64,000 nt of DNA from assembly GCF_036231965.1 (NCBI RefSeq), contig NZ_CP109499.1:6386001-6450000 (forward strand). The letters are read 5' to 3'. The translations under genes and the position numbers were made by a program. The notes under the pieces are model-generated. The model searched no databases and was not told where the DNA came from. It was given only the letters and a program-made list of their open reading frames with translations. Below, piece after piece: positions 17,283 to 25,195 of the stretch (the first letter of the stretch is position 1; the number at the start of each line of letters is the position of its first letter). Source of the DNA: Streptomyces sp. NBC_01428. GTDB lineage: Bacteria; Actinomycetota; Actinomycetes; Streptomycetales; Streptomycetaceae.

Positions 17283-18710
17283 ATGACACCCATGCTCCGA
17301 GCCGCTGAAGACACCCGTACCTCCGCACCGGTCGCGCCACCCGCCTGGGTGGTGATCGCGCTCGCCTGCGCCGGACAGTTCCTCGTCGTCCTCGACGTGT
17401 CCGTCGTCAACGTGGCGCTGCCGTCCATGCGGGCCGACCTGGGGCTGAGCGCGCCGGGGCTGCAATGGGTGGTGAACGCCTACTCGATCGCCTTCGCCGG
17501 GTTCATGCTGCTCGGCGGCCGGGCCGGAGACCTGTACGGCCGCAAGCGGATGTTCCTGGTCGGGCTCGCCCTCTTCACCCTCGCCTCGGTCGGCGGAGGC
17601 CTCGCGCAGGAGGGCCCGCAGCTCCTGGTGGCGCGGGCCGTGCAGGGGCTCGGGGCGGCCGTGCTCGCGCCCTCGACGCTGACGATCCTGACGTCGGCCG
17701 TCCCGGCGGGCGCCGCCCGTGCGCGTGCCATCGCGACCTGGGCGGCCGTCGGGGCCGGGGGCGGTGCCGCGGGCGGACTCGTCGGCGGCCTGCTCGTGGA
17801 CGGGCTGTCCTGGCGCTGGGTCCTGCTCATCAACGTGCCCGTCGGCGCCGTCGTGCTGGCGGGCGCCGCCCGCTGGCTGGTGGAGAGCCGCGCCGGGAAC
17901 GGGCGCCGCCTGGACCTGCCGGGCGCACTCCTCGTGACGGCCGGGCTCGCCACCCTCGCCTACGGCATCGTGCAGACGGAGGCCGAGGGCTGGACGTCGG
18001 CGGCGACCCTGGTGCCGCTCTGCGCCGGACTGGCCCTCATCGGAGCCTTCCTGGCCGTCGAGGCACGGACCAAGGCACCCCTGATGCCCTTGACGCTGCT
18101 GCGGGTGCGGTCGGTGTCCTCGGCGAACGCGGCGATGTTCGTCAGCGGCTCCGCCATGTTCTGCATGTGGTTCTTCATGACCCTCTACGCGCAGAACGTC
18201 CTCGGCTACTCGCCCCTCGGTGCCGGTCTCGCCCTGATGCCCAGCTCCCTCGCGGTGGTCCTCGGCTCGAAGCTGGCGCCCCGGCTCATGACGGTGACCG
18301 GACCGCGCACCGTCGCCGTCCTCGGCACCCTCCTCGCGGCGGTCGGCTTCGGCTGGCAGTCCACGATGACGGCGGCCGGCACCTATCTGACGGCGATCAT
18401 GCTCCCGGGCATCCTGATGATGGCGGGCGCGGGCCTCGCGCAGACCCCGCTCGCCTCCCTCGCCACCTCCGGCGCGACCCCACAGGACGCGGGCCTGGTC
18501 TCGGGACTGGTCAACACCTCGCGCGTGATGGGCGGTTCCCTCGGCCTCGCCGTCATGTCCACCATCGCCGCGGCCCGCACGGGGGACAGCCTCTCCGCCG
18601 AGTCCCTCACCGCCGGCTACGCCCTGGCCTTCCGCACCAGCGCCGCCCTGCTGGTGGCCGGTGCCGCCCTGATGCTCGTATGGCTGCCACGGAGAACGTC
18701 ACGCGGATGA
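17283..18710 (+). CDS. MFS exporter, DHA2 family
   Basis: A 475-residue membrane transporter with about 14 hydrophobic segments. Diagnostic motifs are LDVSVVNVALPSMRADLG (start of TM1, motif D1), GGRAGDLYGRKRMFL (motif A) and RAVQGLGAAVLAPSTLTIL (motif B). It probably exports a drug or natural product by proton antiport. Start ATG at 17283, with other starts nearby. It stands alone between the thiolase and the sigma-factor pair. The substrate cannot be inferred. Confidence 0.9.
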   Translation: MTPMLRAAEDTRTSAPVAPPAWVVIALACAGQFLVVLDVSVVNVALPSMRADLGLSAPGLQWVVNAYSIAFAGFMLLGGRAGDLYGRKRMFLVGLALFTLASVGGGLAQEGPQLLVARAVQGLGAAVLAPSTLTILTSAVPAGAARARAIATWAAVGAGGGAAGGLVGGLLVDGLSWRWVLLINVPVGAVVLAGAARWLVESRAGNGRRLDLPGALLVTAGLATLAYGIVQTEAEGWTSAATLVPLCAGLALIGAFLAVEARTKAPLMPLTLLRVRSVSSANAAMFVSGSAMFCMWFFMTLYAQNVLGYSPLGAGLALMPSSLAVVLGSKLAPRLMTVTGPRTVAVLGTLLAAVGFGWQSTMTAAGTYLTAIMLPGILMMAGAGLAQTPLASLATSGATPQDAGLVSGLVNTSRVMGGSLGLAVMSTIAAARTGDSLSAESLTAGYALAFRTSAALLVAGAALMLVWLPRRTSRG

Positions 18711-18761
18711 GGCAACGGGATCGGGCCCTCGTGGACTCCTTCACGCATCGAGGAGGTGTTC

Positions 18762-19301
18762 ATGGGGGATCGGAAGCAGTCCCGGGACGAGGAGTTCCAT
18801 CGTTTCGTCCTCGGCCGCTGGCCGCGGCTGATGCGTACGGCGTTTCTCCTGACGGGGGAGCAGCACGCCGCTGAGGACCTGGTCCAGGCGACGCTGGAGC
18901 AGGTCTACGTCGCCTGGCGCAGGGTCGCCGCGGCGGACGAACCGGAGGCGTACGTGCGGCGCGTGATGATCAACGCGCACGCGCGCAGACACCGCAGGAA
19001 GCTCAAGGAGTTCCTCGCGCCGAGGGACGACTCGGGCCTGACACACGAGGTCCCCGACCGCGCGGACCCGATCGGGCGGGCCGACGACCGCGGCGCCCTG
19101 CTCACCGCACTCGCCCAACTGCCCCCGCGGCAGCGCGAGGCGGTCGTCCTGCGCTACTGGGAGGACCTGAGCGAGATCCAGACGGCGGCCGCGATGGGCT
19201 GCTCGGTGGGTGCCGTGAAGAGCAACGCGGCCAAGGGAATCGCGAAACTCCGTGTCGTACCGGGCCTGGCCGACATGGTGACCTACGGAGGGCGGGCGTG
19301 A
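18762..19301 (+). CDS. SigE-family ECF RNA polymerase sigma factor
   Basis: A 179-residue group 4 sigma factor. Region 2 reads LMRTAFLLTGEQHAAEDLVQ and VYVAWRRV. Region 4 reads LPPRQREAVVLRYWEDLSE, with recognition helix MGCSVGAVKSNAAKGIAKLR. AGGAGG at 18751-18756 sets the ATG at 18762. It overlaps the next gene by one base, and that gene encodes a single-pass membrane protein, the usual place for an anti-sigma factor. The stimulus is unknown. Confidence 0.92.
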   Translation: MGDRKQSRDEEFHRFVLGRWPRLMRTAFLLTGEQHAAEDLVQATLEQVYVAWRRVAAADEPEAYVRRVMINAHARRHRRKLKEFLAPRDDSGLTHEVPDRADPIGRADDRGALLTALAQLPPRQREAVVLRYWEDLSEIQTAAAMGCSVGAVKSNAAKGIAKLRVVPGLADMVTYGGRA

Positions 19302-20149
19302 TGGGCGGGAACGGACAGGCGGAGCACGACGGGGCGGCGGACCGGGACATCGCCGTGCTGCTCGCGGAGGCGGCCGACGGGGTGAGGATCGGCGCCGTCC
19401 CGTACCGGGAGCTGGTGCGCGGTGGACGCCGGCGCAGGGCGCGCCGCTGGACCCTGGCCGCGGCGGCGGCCCTCGTCGTCGCCGGCTCCGTGGGAACGCT
19501 GGCGTCGGCCGGCGGGACGGACGGCGAGGGACGCCGGGTCGTGCCGGCCGCGACCGCGCCGGTGACACCGGACTCCCGGCAGGTCGACAAAGCGCGGAGC
19601 ACGGCCGTGGCGCGCGGGACCGACCACGGCGAGGACTGGACGGTGGAGGCCCTGGTGTGGGGGGCGCCGCGCAACGTGTCGGAAGCGCGGGCCCAGTTGA
19701 AGACGATGAGGAGGTACGCCCTCGTCCCCGCCGGCATCCACGCTCCTTCGGACCTGGTCGGCAAGGGCTGGTACTACGGCCGTCTGATGCGCGACGGCGG
19801 GTTGGTGTCGACGTTCATGAACGCCCCGGTGGAGAAGGGAGGCACGCCGCCCGACGGACAGGTCGCGGACGCCGCGACGCTACTGGACCCGGAGGCCGCG
19901 GGCGGCTCGCGGCGGCTCGTCGTCGGCCGGGTCGCCCCGACCGCGCTGGAGGTCACCTGCACCTGGGACGACGGCACGAAGGTGAAGGCCGCTCCGGCCG
20001 CCCCGGGCACGGGTCTCGTCGGCGACTTCGAGGACCTGGTCCGGCCGGTGGACGGATCGCGGGCGAACTGGTTCACCTGCGTGGCACCCAAGGGCGAGGA
20101 CCACCGCTCGGGGGCGGCGAAGGTGACGAAGGTGGCGAAGGGGTCCTGA
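19301..20149 (+). CDS. Single-pass membrane protein, candidate anti-sigma partner
   Basis: A 282-residue protein. The N-terminal 45 residues are acidic then Arg-rich (VRGGRRRRARR), followed by one membrane segment (TLAAAAALVVAGSVGTLASA) and a C-terminal extracytoplasmic domain of about 210 residues with two Cys and YYGRLMRDGG. No zinc HxxxCxxC anti-sigma motif is visible, so the anti-sigma role rests on overlap with the sigma gene (TGATG) and topology. ATG 19301 has GGAGG about 9 bases upstream. Confidence 0.75.
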   Translation: MGGNGQAEHDGAADRDIAVLLAEAADGVRIGAVPYRELVRGGRRRRARRWTLAAAAALVVAGSVGTLASAGGTDGEGRRVVPAATAPVTPDSRQVDKARSTAVARGTDHGEDWTVEALVWGAPRNVSEARAQLKTMRRYALVPAGIHAPSDLVGKGWYYGRLMRDGGLVSTFMNAPVEKGGTPPDGQVADAATLLDPEAAGGSRRLVVGRVAPTALEVTCTWDDGTKVKAAPAAPGTGLVGDFEDLVRPVDGSRANWFTCVAPKGEDHRSGAAKVTKVAKGS

Positions 20150-20179
20150 CGGGGCCGGCGGCCGGACCGGCCGTCCGCC

Positions 20180-20821
20180 CTACAGCCACCCCTGCTGGCG
20201 CGCCTCGCGCATCGCCTCCATGCGGTTGCGGGTGCCCGTCTTGCCGATGGCGGAGGACAGATAGTTGCGGACCGTCGACTCCGAGAGATGGACGCGGGCG
20301 GCGATGTCCGCGACCGTCGCGCCGTCGGCCGACGCCTTCAGGACGTCGCACTCGCGCGGGGTGAGCGGACTGGGCCCGGCGCTGAGCGCGGCGGCGGCGA
20401 GCGCCGGGTCGATGACGGTCTCGCCGGTCAGCACCCGGCGGACCGCCTGCGCCAGCTCCTCCACGGGCCCGTCCTTGACGAGGAACCCGGCCGCGCCCGC
20501 CTCCATGGCCCGGCGCAGATACCCGGGGCGGCCGAAGGTGGTGAGGATCAGCACCCGGCAGTCCGGCACCTCCTCGCGCAGCGCGGCGGCGGCGTCCAGT
20601 CCGCTCATCCCGGGCAACTCGATGTCCAGCAGGGCCACATCGGGCCGGCTGACGAGTGCGGTGTCCACGATCTCGTCGCCCGCGGAGACCTGGGCGACCA
20701 CCTCGATGTCCGCCTCCATCCCGAGGAGCAGGGCGAGCGCCCCGCGCATCATCCCCTGGTCCTCGGCGAGCAGCACGCGGATGGACTTGGCGGGGCGGTG
20801 GTCCCGGGGCATCTCGTTCAC
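20180..20821 (-). CDS. NarL/LuxR-family response regulator
   Basis: A two-component DNA-binding regulator of 213 residues. The receiver domain starts IRVLLAEDQGMMRGAL with acidic pocket ED and phospho-acceptor Asp in VALLDIELPGMSG, and K in LVKDGPVEEL. The C-terminal LuxR HTH reads LTPRECDVLKASADGATVAD and LSESTVRNYLSSAIGK. GTG 20821 is used; ATG 20812 is an alternative and neither has a strong Shine-Dalgarno. It is the last gene of an operon with the histidine kinase and ABC transporter and is expected to control that transporter. Confidence 0.9.
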   Translation of the reverse strand: MNEMPRDHRPAKSIRVLLAEDQGMMRGALALLLGMEADIEVVAQVSAGDEIVDTALVSRPDVALLDIELPGMSGLDAAAALREEVPDCRVLILTTFGRPGYLRRAMEAGAAGFLVKDGPVEELAQAVRRVLTGETVIDPALAAAALSAGPSPLTPRECDVLKASADGATVADIAARVHLSESTVRNYLSSAIGKTGTRNRMEAMREARQQGWL

Positions 20822-20983
20822 GGGCCAAGGGTAGGCGGCGGCGGCCGCCACGGGCCGACGATCGGCCCTTCCCCGGTGAGGACGCGTGGCGACGGCCGCC
20901 GCACCGGCCCACCGGAAGCGCCGGCCGCCTCACCGGCCGGGCATCGGCACCCTCCCGGCGGCCCCTCCCGGCGGGCCCTCCCG

Positions 20984-21028
20984 GACGACCGGCCCCCGGA
21001 CGACCGGCCGCCGTACGACCGACCCCCG
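20984..21028. repeat. Three 15-bp tandem repeats between kinase and response regulator genes
   Basis: Units GACGACCGGCCCCCG (20984), GACGACCGGCCGCCG (20999) and TACGACCGACCCCCG (21014), then a partial CACGGTCG copy. They fall in the 272-base gap that separates the kinase stop from the regulator start. Nothing else is seen in that gap. Confidence 0.65.
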
Positions 21029-21093
21029 CACGGTCGTTGCCGCCGGGCCTCCGGCGTCATCCTGCGCCCGGCCCGGGGCCGGGGCCCCGCGTC

Positions 21094-22341
21094 CTAGCTC
21101 GACATCCCCGTCAAGTCCACTGCCTCCACCGGCAGTTCGGCTCTCACCCGGAAGCCTCCACGCGGCGTCCGGCCCGCCTCCAGGGAGCCGCCCGCCGCCG
21201 CGAGACGTTCGCCGAGGCCCTTGAGGCCGGTGCCGCCGCCCGCGTCGGGCGTGGCCGGGGCCGCCTCGGTGCCGTTGTCGGAGACGGTCAGGCGGACCAG
21301 GTCCGGGGTGCCGTCGACGGTGATCTCGCAGCCGGTCGCGTCGCTGTGGCGCACGATGTTGGTGACGGCCTCCCGCAGCACCCAGCCGAGCAGGGCCTCG
21401 CTCTGCGGGACGAGCGGCGGCCCCGACTGGCGTACGACCGGCTCCACCCGTGCCGCGGACAGTGCCGAGCGGGCGCGGTCCAGCTCCGTGGCGAGGCTGC
21501 CCTCCCGGTATCCCGTCACCGCCTCCCGGATCTCCGTGAGCGCCTGCCGCCCCACCGACTCGATGTCGGTGACCTGCACGAGCGCCGCGTCCAGGTCGCG
21601 CGGAGCCAGCCGGCGGGCCGCCTCCGACTTGACCACGATCACGGACAGCGTGTGCCCGAGCAGGTCGTGCAGGTCCCGGGAGAAGCGCATCCGCTCCTTC
21701 TCGACCGCCTGGCGGGCCAACTCCTCACGCGCCGAACGCAGTTCACGCACGGCTTCGGAGAGCGAGAGGATCGCCGCCGTCACCATCGTCGACAGGAACG
21801 TGCCGTACGCGACGTTCAACGCGTCCCAGCCCGCCTGGACGGACGACACCACCGCGGCGAGCGCCGTCAGGGCGAGGCCCGTCCTGCCGAGCCACGGACC
21901 ACGCAGCACCGCCCCCGTGGCCAGCCCGAGCAGCGGGAAGAAGTACAGCCAGCTCCCGCCGTACCCGACGGCCAGCCCGCACGTGATGACGCCCATCACG
22001 ACGAGCGCCACCCGCGTGGAGCGGGACTCCCGCTTGTCCTTCACGAACGCCCGGAACGTCACGTAGATGTACAGCGAGTTGAAGGCGAACAGGCCCACGG
22101 CGCCGATCCACGGCTGGGCCGTCCTGCCCTGGAGGAGGTTCGAGAAGGAGCCCAGCCCCATCAGCAGCCACGGCAGCAGCGCGAAGCCGGTGGGCGGCGG
22201 CCCCGGGTTCTCGGGCACCTTCCCGCCGCTGCGCCGCGCCGCCCGCCGGTCGGCCTTGAACCGCTCCATGTCGGCCTTCCAGACGGCCCGCTCCGCCCGC
22301 CACGCCCGCACCTGGCAGGTGAGGCCCCTCATCAAGGACAT
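21094..22341 (-). CDS. Sensor histidine kinase, HisKA_3 (NarX/DesK-like)
   Basis: A 415-residue membrane kinase. Several hydrophobic segments lie in residues 50-190 (FALLPWLLMGLGSF, AVGLFAFNSLYIYVTF, VALVVMGVITCGLAV). The phospho-acceptor His is in RFSRDLHDLLGHTLSVIVVK. The ATPase domain has the N box REAVTNIVRHSDA and G boxes DNG and GGGTGLKGLGERL. It has no large extracytoplasmic sensor, so it probably senses within the membrane or through the ABC transporter. Start ATG 22341 after GGGGAGCGGGAC, 14 bases past the permease stop. Confidence 0.92.
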   Translation of the reverse strand: MSLMRGLTCQVRAWRAERAVWKADMERFKADRRAARRSGGKVPENPGPPPTGFALLPWLLMGLGSFSNLLQGRTAQPWIGAVGLFAFNSLYIYVTFRAFVKDKRESRSTRVALVVMGVITCGLAVGYGGSWLYFFPLLGLATGAVLRGPWLGRTGLALTALAAVVSSVQAGWDALNVAYGTFLSTMVTAAILSLSEAVRELRSAREELARQAVEKERMRFSRDLHDLLGHTLSVIVVKSEAARRLAPRDLDAALVQVTDIESVGRQALTEIREAVTGYREGSLATELDRARSALSAARVEPVVRQSGPPLVPQSEALLGWVLREAVTNIVRHSDATGCEITVDGTPDLVRLTVSDNGTEAAPATPDAGGGTGLKGLGERLAAAGGSLEAGRTPRGGFRVRAELPVEAVDLTGMSS

Positions 22342-22355
22342 GTCCCGCTCCCCGT

Positions 22356-23075
22356 TCAGACGGTTCGTGCGGATCGACGGTACGAGACGACCGCGTACGA
22401 ACCGAAGGCCATCAGCCAGCCCGTCAGCACCGCGGCCGCCGCGAGCGACGGCGCACGGCCCTCCGTGACCGCCACACCGAGCTGCGCGAACCGGTTCGTG
22501 GGCGTGTAGGCCGCGACCGAACGCAGCCAGCCGGGGAAGAGCGCGAGCGGGAACCACAGCCCGCCGACCACCGACAGCCCCAGGTTGCACACCATGTTCG
22601 CGACGCCCGTGGTCTGCGCGGTCAGACGGTAGCCGTTCCCGAGGCCCAGCAGGGTGAACGGGACCGAGCCGATCCACAGCAGCACGGCGGTCGCCGCCCA
22701 CTGCCAGGCCGCCAGCCGTACGCCGTTGACCAGACCGCCCGCCGCCAGCACCGCCACGATCGCCGGGAGCACCGTCACCGAGCCGGTCAGCGCCCGCCCG
22801 AGCACCACCTGGCGCGACGTCATCGGCGTGACCCGCAGCTGCCGCAGCCAGCCGGTCACCTTGTCCTCGGCGACGCCTCCCCCGGTGTTGAGCGCCGAAC
22901 CCACCGCGCCGTACGCGGCCATCCCCACCATGGACGCCGTCTTCCAGGCGCCGTCGTCCCCACCGCCCAGGTTGGTGAACAGCAGATACATCATCACCGG
23001 CATCCCCACGCCGCCGATCACGAAGCCGGTGTCGCGCAGCGTCCGGCGCACTTCGAGCCGCAGATAGTCGATCAT
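22356..23075 (-). CDS. ABC-2 type transporter permease
   Basis: A 239-residue permease with six predicted hydrophobic segments (FVIGGVGMPVMMYLLF, VLPAIVAVLAAGGLV, WAATAVLLWIGSVPFTLLG, CNLGLSVVGGLWFPLALFPG and others), matching the ABC2_membrane family used in export of drugs or lipids. Its ATG at 23075 shares one base with the ATPase stop (TGATG), so the two subunits are translationally coupled. Followed by the kinase and response regulator in the same operon. Confidence 0.9.
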   Translation of the reverse strand: MIDYLRLEVRRTLRDTGFVIGGVGMPVMMYLLFTNLGGGDDGAWKTASMVGMAAYGAVGSALNTGGGVAEDKVTGWLRQLRVTPMTSRQVVLGRALTGSVTVLPAIVAVLAAGGLVNGVRLAAWQWAATAVLLWIGSVPFTLLGLGNGYRLTAQTTGVANMVCNLGLSVVGGLWFPLALFPGWLRSVAAYTPTNRFAQLGVAVTEGRAPSLAAAAVLTGWLMAFGSYAVVSYRRSARTV

Positions 23076-23986
23076 CACACCGTCTCCAGAACGTGCGAGG
23101 TGAGGGCCAGGAAGGCGTCGTCCAGGGAGGCGGGGGCGACTTCGAGGCCGCGTATCGCCCCCAGCTCCGCCAGTGCGATCACGGTCGCGTCCGGATCGTC
23201 CGTGCGCAGCCGGGCCCGGTCCCCGCGCACCTCGACGGCCACCACGCCCGGCAGCAGCGCCAGACCCTCGGTGCCCCGCCCCGCCAGGTCGAACGCGACC
23301 AGCCCGCCGCCCGCCGACCGCCTCAGCTCCTCCCCGGTCCCGTCCGCGACGAGCCGCCCCCGGTCGAGGACGACGATCCGGTCCGCGTGCGCGTCGGCCT
23401 CCTCCAGATAGTGCGTGGAGAAGAGGACGGTGTGGCCGCGCAGCGCGTAGGCCCGCATCGACGCCCAGAACGCGTGCCGCGCCTCCACGTCGAGCGCCGC
23501 CGTCGGCTCGTCGAGGACGATCAGCGCGGGGTCCCCGGCGAGCGCCAGAGCGAACCGGACCCGCTGTGCCTGACCGCCGGACAGCCGGTCCGCGCGCCGC
23601 CCCGCCAGCTCCTCGACGCCCGCGAGCCGCAGGGTCTCGGCGACCGGGAGCGGTGCCGGATAGCGGCCCGCCACGAAGGAGACGAGCTCCTGGACGGTGA
23701 CGCGCGACACGGGCCGGGTGTCCTGCAGCATCGCCCCGACCCGGCCGGCCCGCACCGCCTCCTGCGGGCGGCCGCCGAACAGCGCGACCGAGCCCCCGTC
23801 CGGTTCGTTCAGGCCGAGCAGCAGCGAGATCGCCGTCGACTTGCCCGCGCCGTTGCGTCCCAGCAGCGCCACCGTCTCGCCGCACGCCACGTCCAGGTCG
23901 ATGCCGGCCACCGCGCGCACCGCGCCGAACGTCTTGACCGCCCCCGTGAAGGACACGGCCGGTGGTGTCCCCGTCGTCTGTGTCAT
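23075..23986 (-). CDS. ABC transporter ATP-binding protein
   Basis: A 303-residue ATPase. Walker A is LLGRNGAGKST, Q loop MLQDTRPVS, signature LSGGQAQRVRFALAL, Walker B LIVLDEPTAALD, and the H loop STHYLEEAD. The C-terminal 80 residues resemble the regulatory tail of drug-exporter ATPases (DrrA/CcmA group). ATG 23986 is the family-typical start (MTQTTG). It is the first gene of the ATPase-permease-kinase-regulator operon, which resembles bacterial drug-sensing and resistance modules. Confidence 0.93.
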   Translation of the reverse strand: MTQTTGTPPAVSFTGAVKTFGAVRAVAGIDLDVACGETVALLGRNGAGKSTAISLLLGLNEPDGGSVALFGGRPQEAVRAGRVGAMLQDTRPVSRVTVQELVSFVAGRYPAPLPVAETLRLAGVEELAGRRADRLSGGQAQRVRFALALAGDPALIVLDEPTAALDVEARHAFWASMRAYALRGHTVLFSTHYLEEADAHADRIVVLDRGRLVADGTGEELRRSAGGGLVAFDLAGRGTEGLALLPGVVAVEVRGDRARLRTDDPDATVIALAELGAIRGLEVAPASLDDAFLALTSHVLETV

Positions 23987-24111
23987 GAGAACGACGCTAG
24001 AGCTCCGGCGGAGCCACCGGCAGATGCAGTTGTCAGCAGTCACCCAGGACAAATGTCATGGTCGCCCCGGCGGCGGCCCGGCGCCCTCGAAGGCCCGCGC
24101 CACGACTCGAT

Positions 24112-24126
24112 CTGACATGGTGTCAG
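24112..24126. promoter_or_regulatory. Palindromic operator candidate CTGAC-N5-GTCAG (maoC promoter)
   Basis: CTGACATGGTGTCAG, a perfect 5-5-5 inverted repeat 48 bases upstream of the KstR operator, within the region divergent to the ABC operon. Same arms and spacing as at 8484 and 13441. Confidence 0.6.
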
Positions 24127-24174
24127 GAGTCTTCACAAGTGCTGAGGGCTGGGCTATACAGGGGTTCGCCGGAC

Positions 24175-24188
24175 TGGAACGCGTTCTA
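24175..24188. promoter_or_regulatory. KstR operator, maoC promoter
   Basis: TGGAACGCGTTCTA fits TNNAACNNGTTNNA at all fixed bases. It lies 97 bases upstream of the maoC-like ATG. Confidence 0.75.
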
Positions 24189-24217
24189 GAACGGGCGGGT
24201 TCCCCGGCCCCGGTGTC

Positions 24218-24259
24218 GACCTCGGTGCGGCCGACGGTGCGGACGGTCGCACCGAGGTC
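24218..24259 (+). promoter_or_regulatory. Leader hairpin between KstR operator and maoC
   Basis: GACCTCGGTGCG at 24218-24229 pairs perfectly with CGCACCGAGGTC at 24248-24259 and is followed by TTTCGC. It sits in the untranslated leader of the maoC operon and looks like a terminator or attenuator. Confidence 0.55.
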
Positions 24260-24285
24260 TTTCGCGCAGTCGAGTCAGGAGCCCC

Positions 24286-25143
24286 ATGCCCATTGACGCC
24301 GCCAAGGCCGTCGCCGCCGAACCGCGGACCGGCGAGATCGCCTGGAGCCACAAGGACGTCCAGCTCTACCACCTCGGCCTCGGCGCGGGCGTGCCCGCGA
24401 CCGACCCCGACGAGCTGCGCTACACCCTCGAATCCAGGCTGCACGTCCTGCCGAGCTTCGCCACCGTCGCGGGCGCCGGCTCACCGGGCGTGATCAGCGG
24501 TCTCTCCATGCCCGGCGTCGACGTCGACCTCGCCCGCGTGCTGCACGGCGGCCAGACCGTCCGGCTGCACCGCCCGATCCCCGCCGAGGGCACGGCGACC
24601 GCAACCGGCCGGATCGCCGCGGTCTACGACAAGGGCAAGGCGGCCGTCCTCGTCATGCGCACCGAAGTCGCCGACGCCGAGGGCCCCTTGTGGACGAACG
24701 ACGCCCAGATCTTCGTACGCGGCGAGGGCGGCTGGGGCGGCGACCGGGGCCCCTCCGCCCGCCTCGAAACCCCGTCCGGCGATCCCGACCGGACCGTCGA
24801 ACGCCCCGTCCGTGAGGACCAGGCGCTGCTCTACCGGCTCTCCGGCGACCGGAACCCGCTGCACGCCGACCCCGAGTTCGCCAAGCTCGCCGGGTTCGAC
24901 CGGCCGATCCTGCACGGGCTGTGCACGTACGGCATGACGCTCAAGGCCGTCGTCGACACCCTCCTCGGCGGCGACGTGACCCGCGTCCGCTCGTACACCA
25001 CCCGCTTCGCCGGCGTCGTCTTCCCCGGCGAGACCCTGCGCATCCGGATGTGGCGCCACGACGGCGCGGTCCGGGTGACGGTGAGCGCGGCCGAGCGGGA
25101 CGACGCGCCGGTCCTCGCCGACACCACCGTCGATCACACCTGA
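24286..25143 (+). CDS. Double-hotdog MaoC-type enoyl-CoA hydratase
   Basis: A 285-residue (R)-specific enoyl-CoA hydratase of the MFE-2/ChsH3-like type, with two hotdog folds. The second carries the hydratase-2 motif SGDRNPLHADPEFA with catalytic Asp188 and His193, followed by GFDRPILHGLCTYG. In beta-oxidation it hydrates the trans-enoyl-CoA produced by an acyl-CoA dehydrogenase such as the fadE product at 13517. It is preceded by a KstR operator and followed by an alcohol dehydrogenase and an SDR, which would supply the next oxidation step. Confidence 0.9.
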   Translation: MPIDAAKAVAAEPRTGEIAWSHKDVQLYHLGLGAGVPATDPDELRYTLESRLHVLPSFATVAGAGSPGVISGLSMPGVDVDLARVLHGGQTVRLHRPIPAEGTATATGRIAAVYDKGKAAVLVMRTEVADAEGPLWTNDAQIFVRGEGGWGGDRGPSARLETPSGDPDRTVERPVREDQALLYRLSGDRNPLHADPEFAKLAGFDRPILHGLCTYGMTLKAVVDTLLGGDVTRVRSYTTRFAGVVFPGETLRIRMWRHDGAVRVTVSAAERDDAPVLADTTVDHT

Positions 25144-25195
25144 CCGCCGAACCCACGTGACCCGTCGCACGAACCATCCCGAGGGGAGCCGCACC

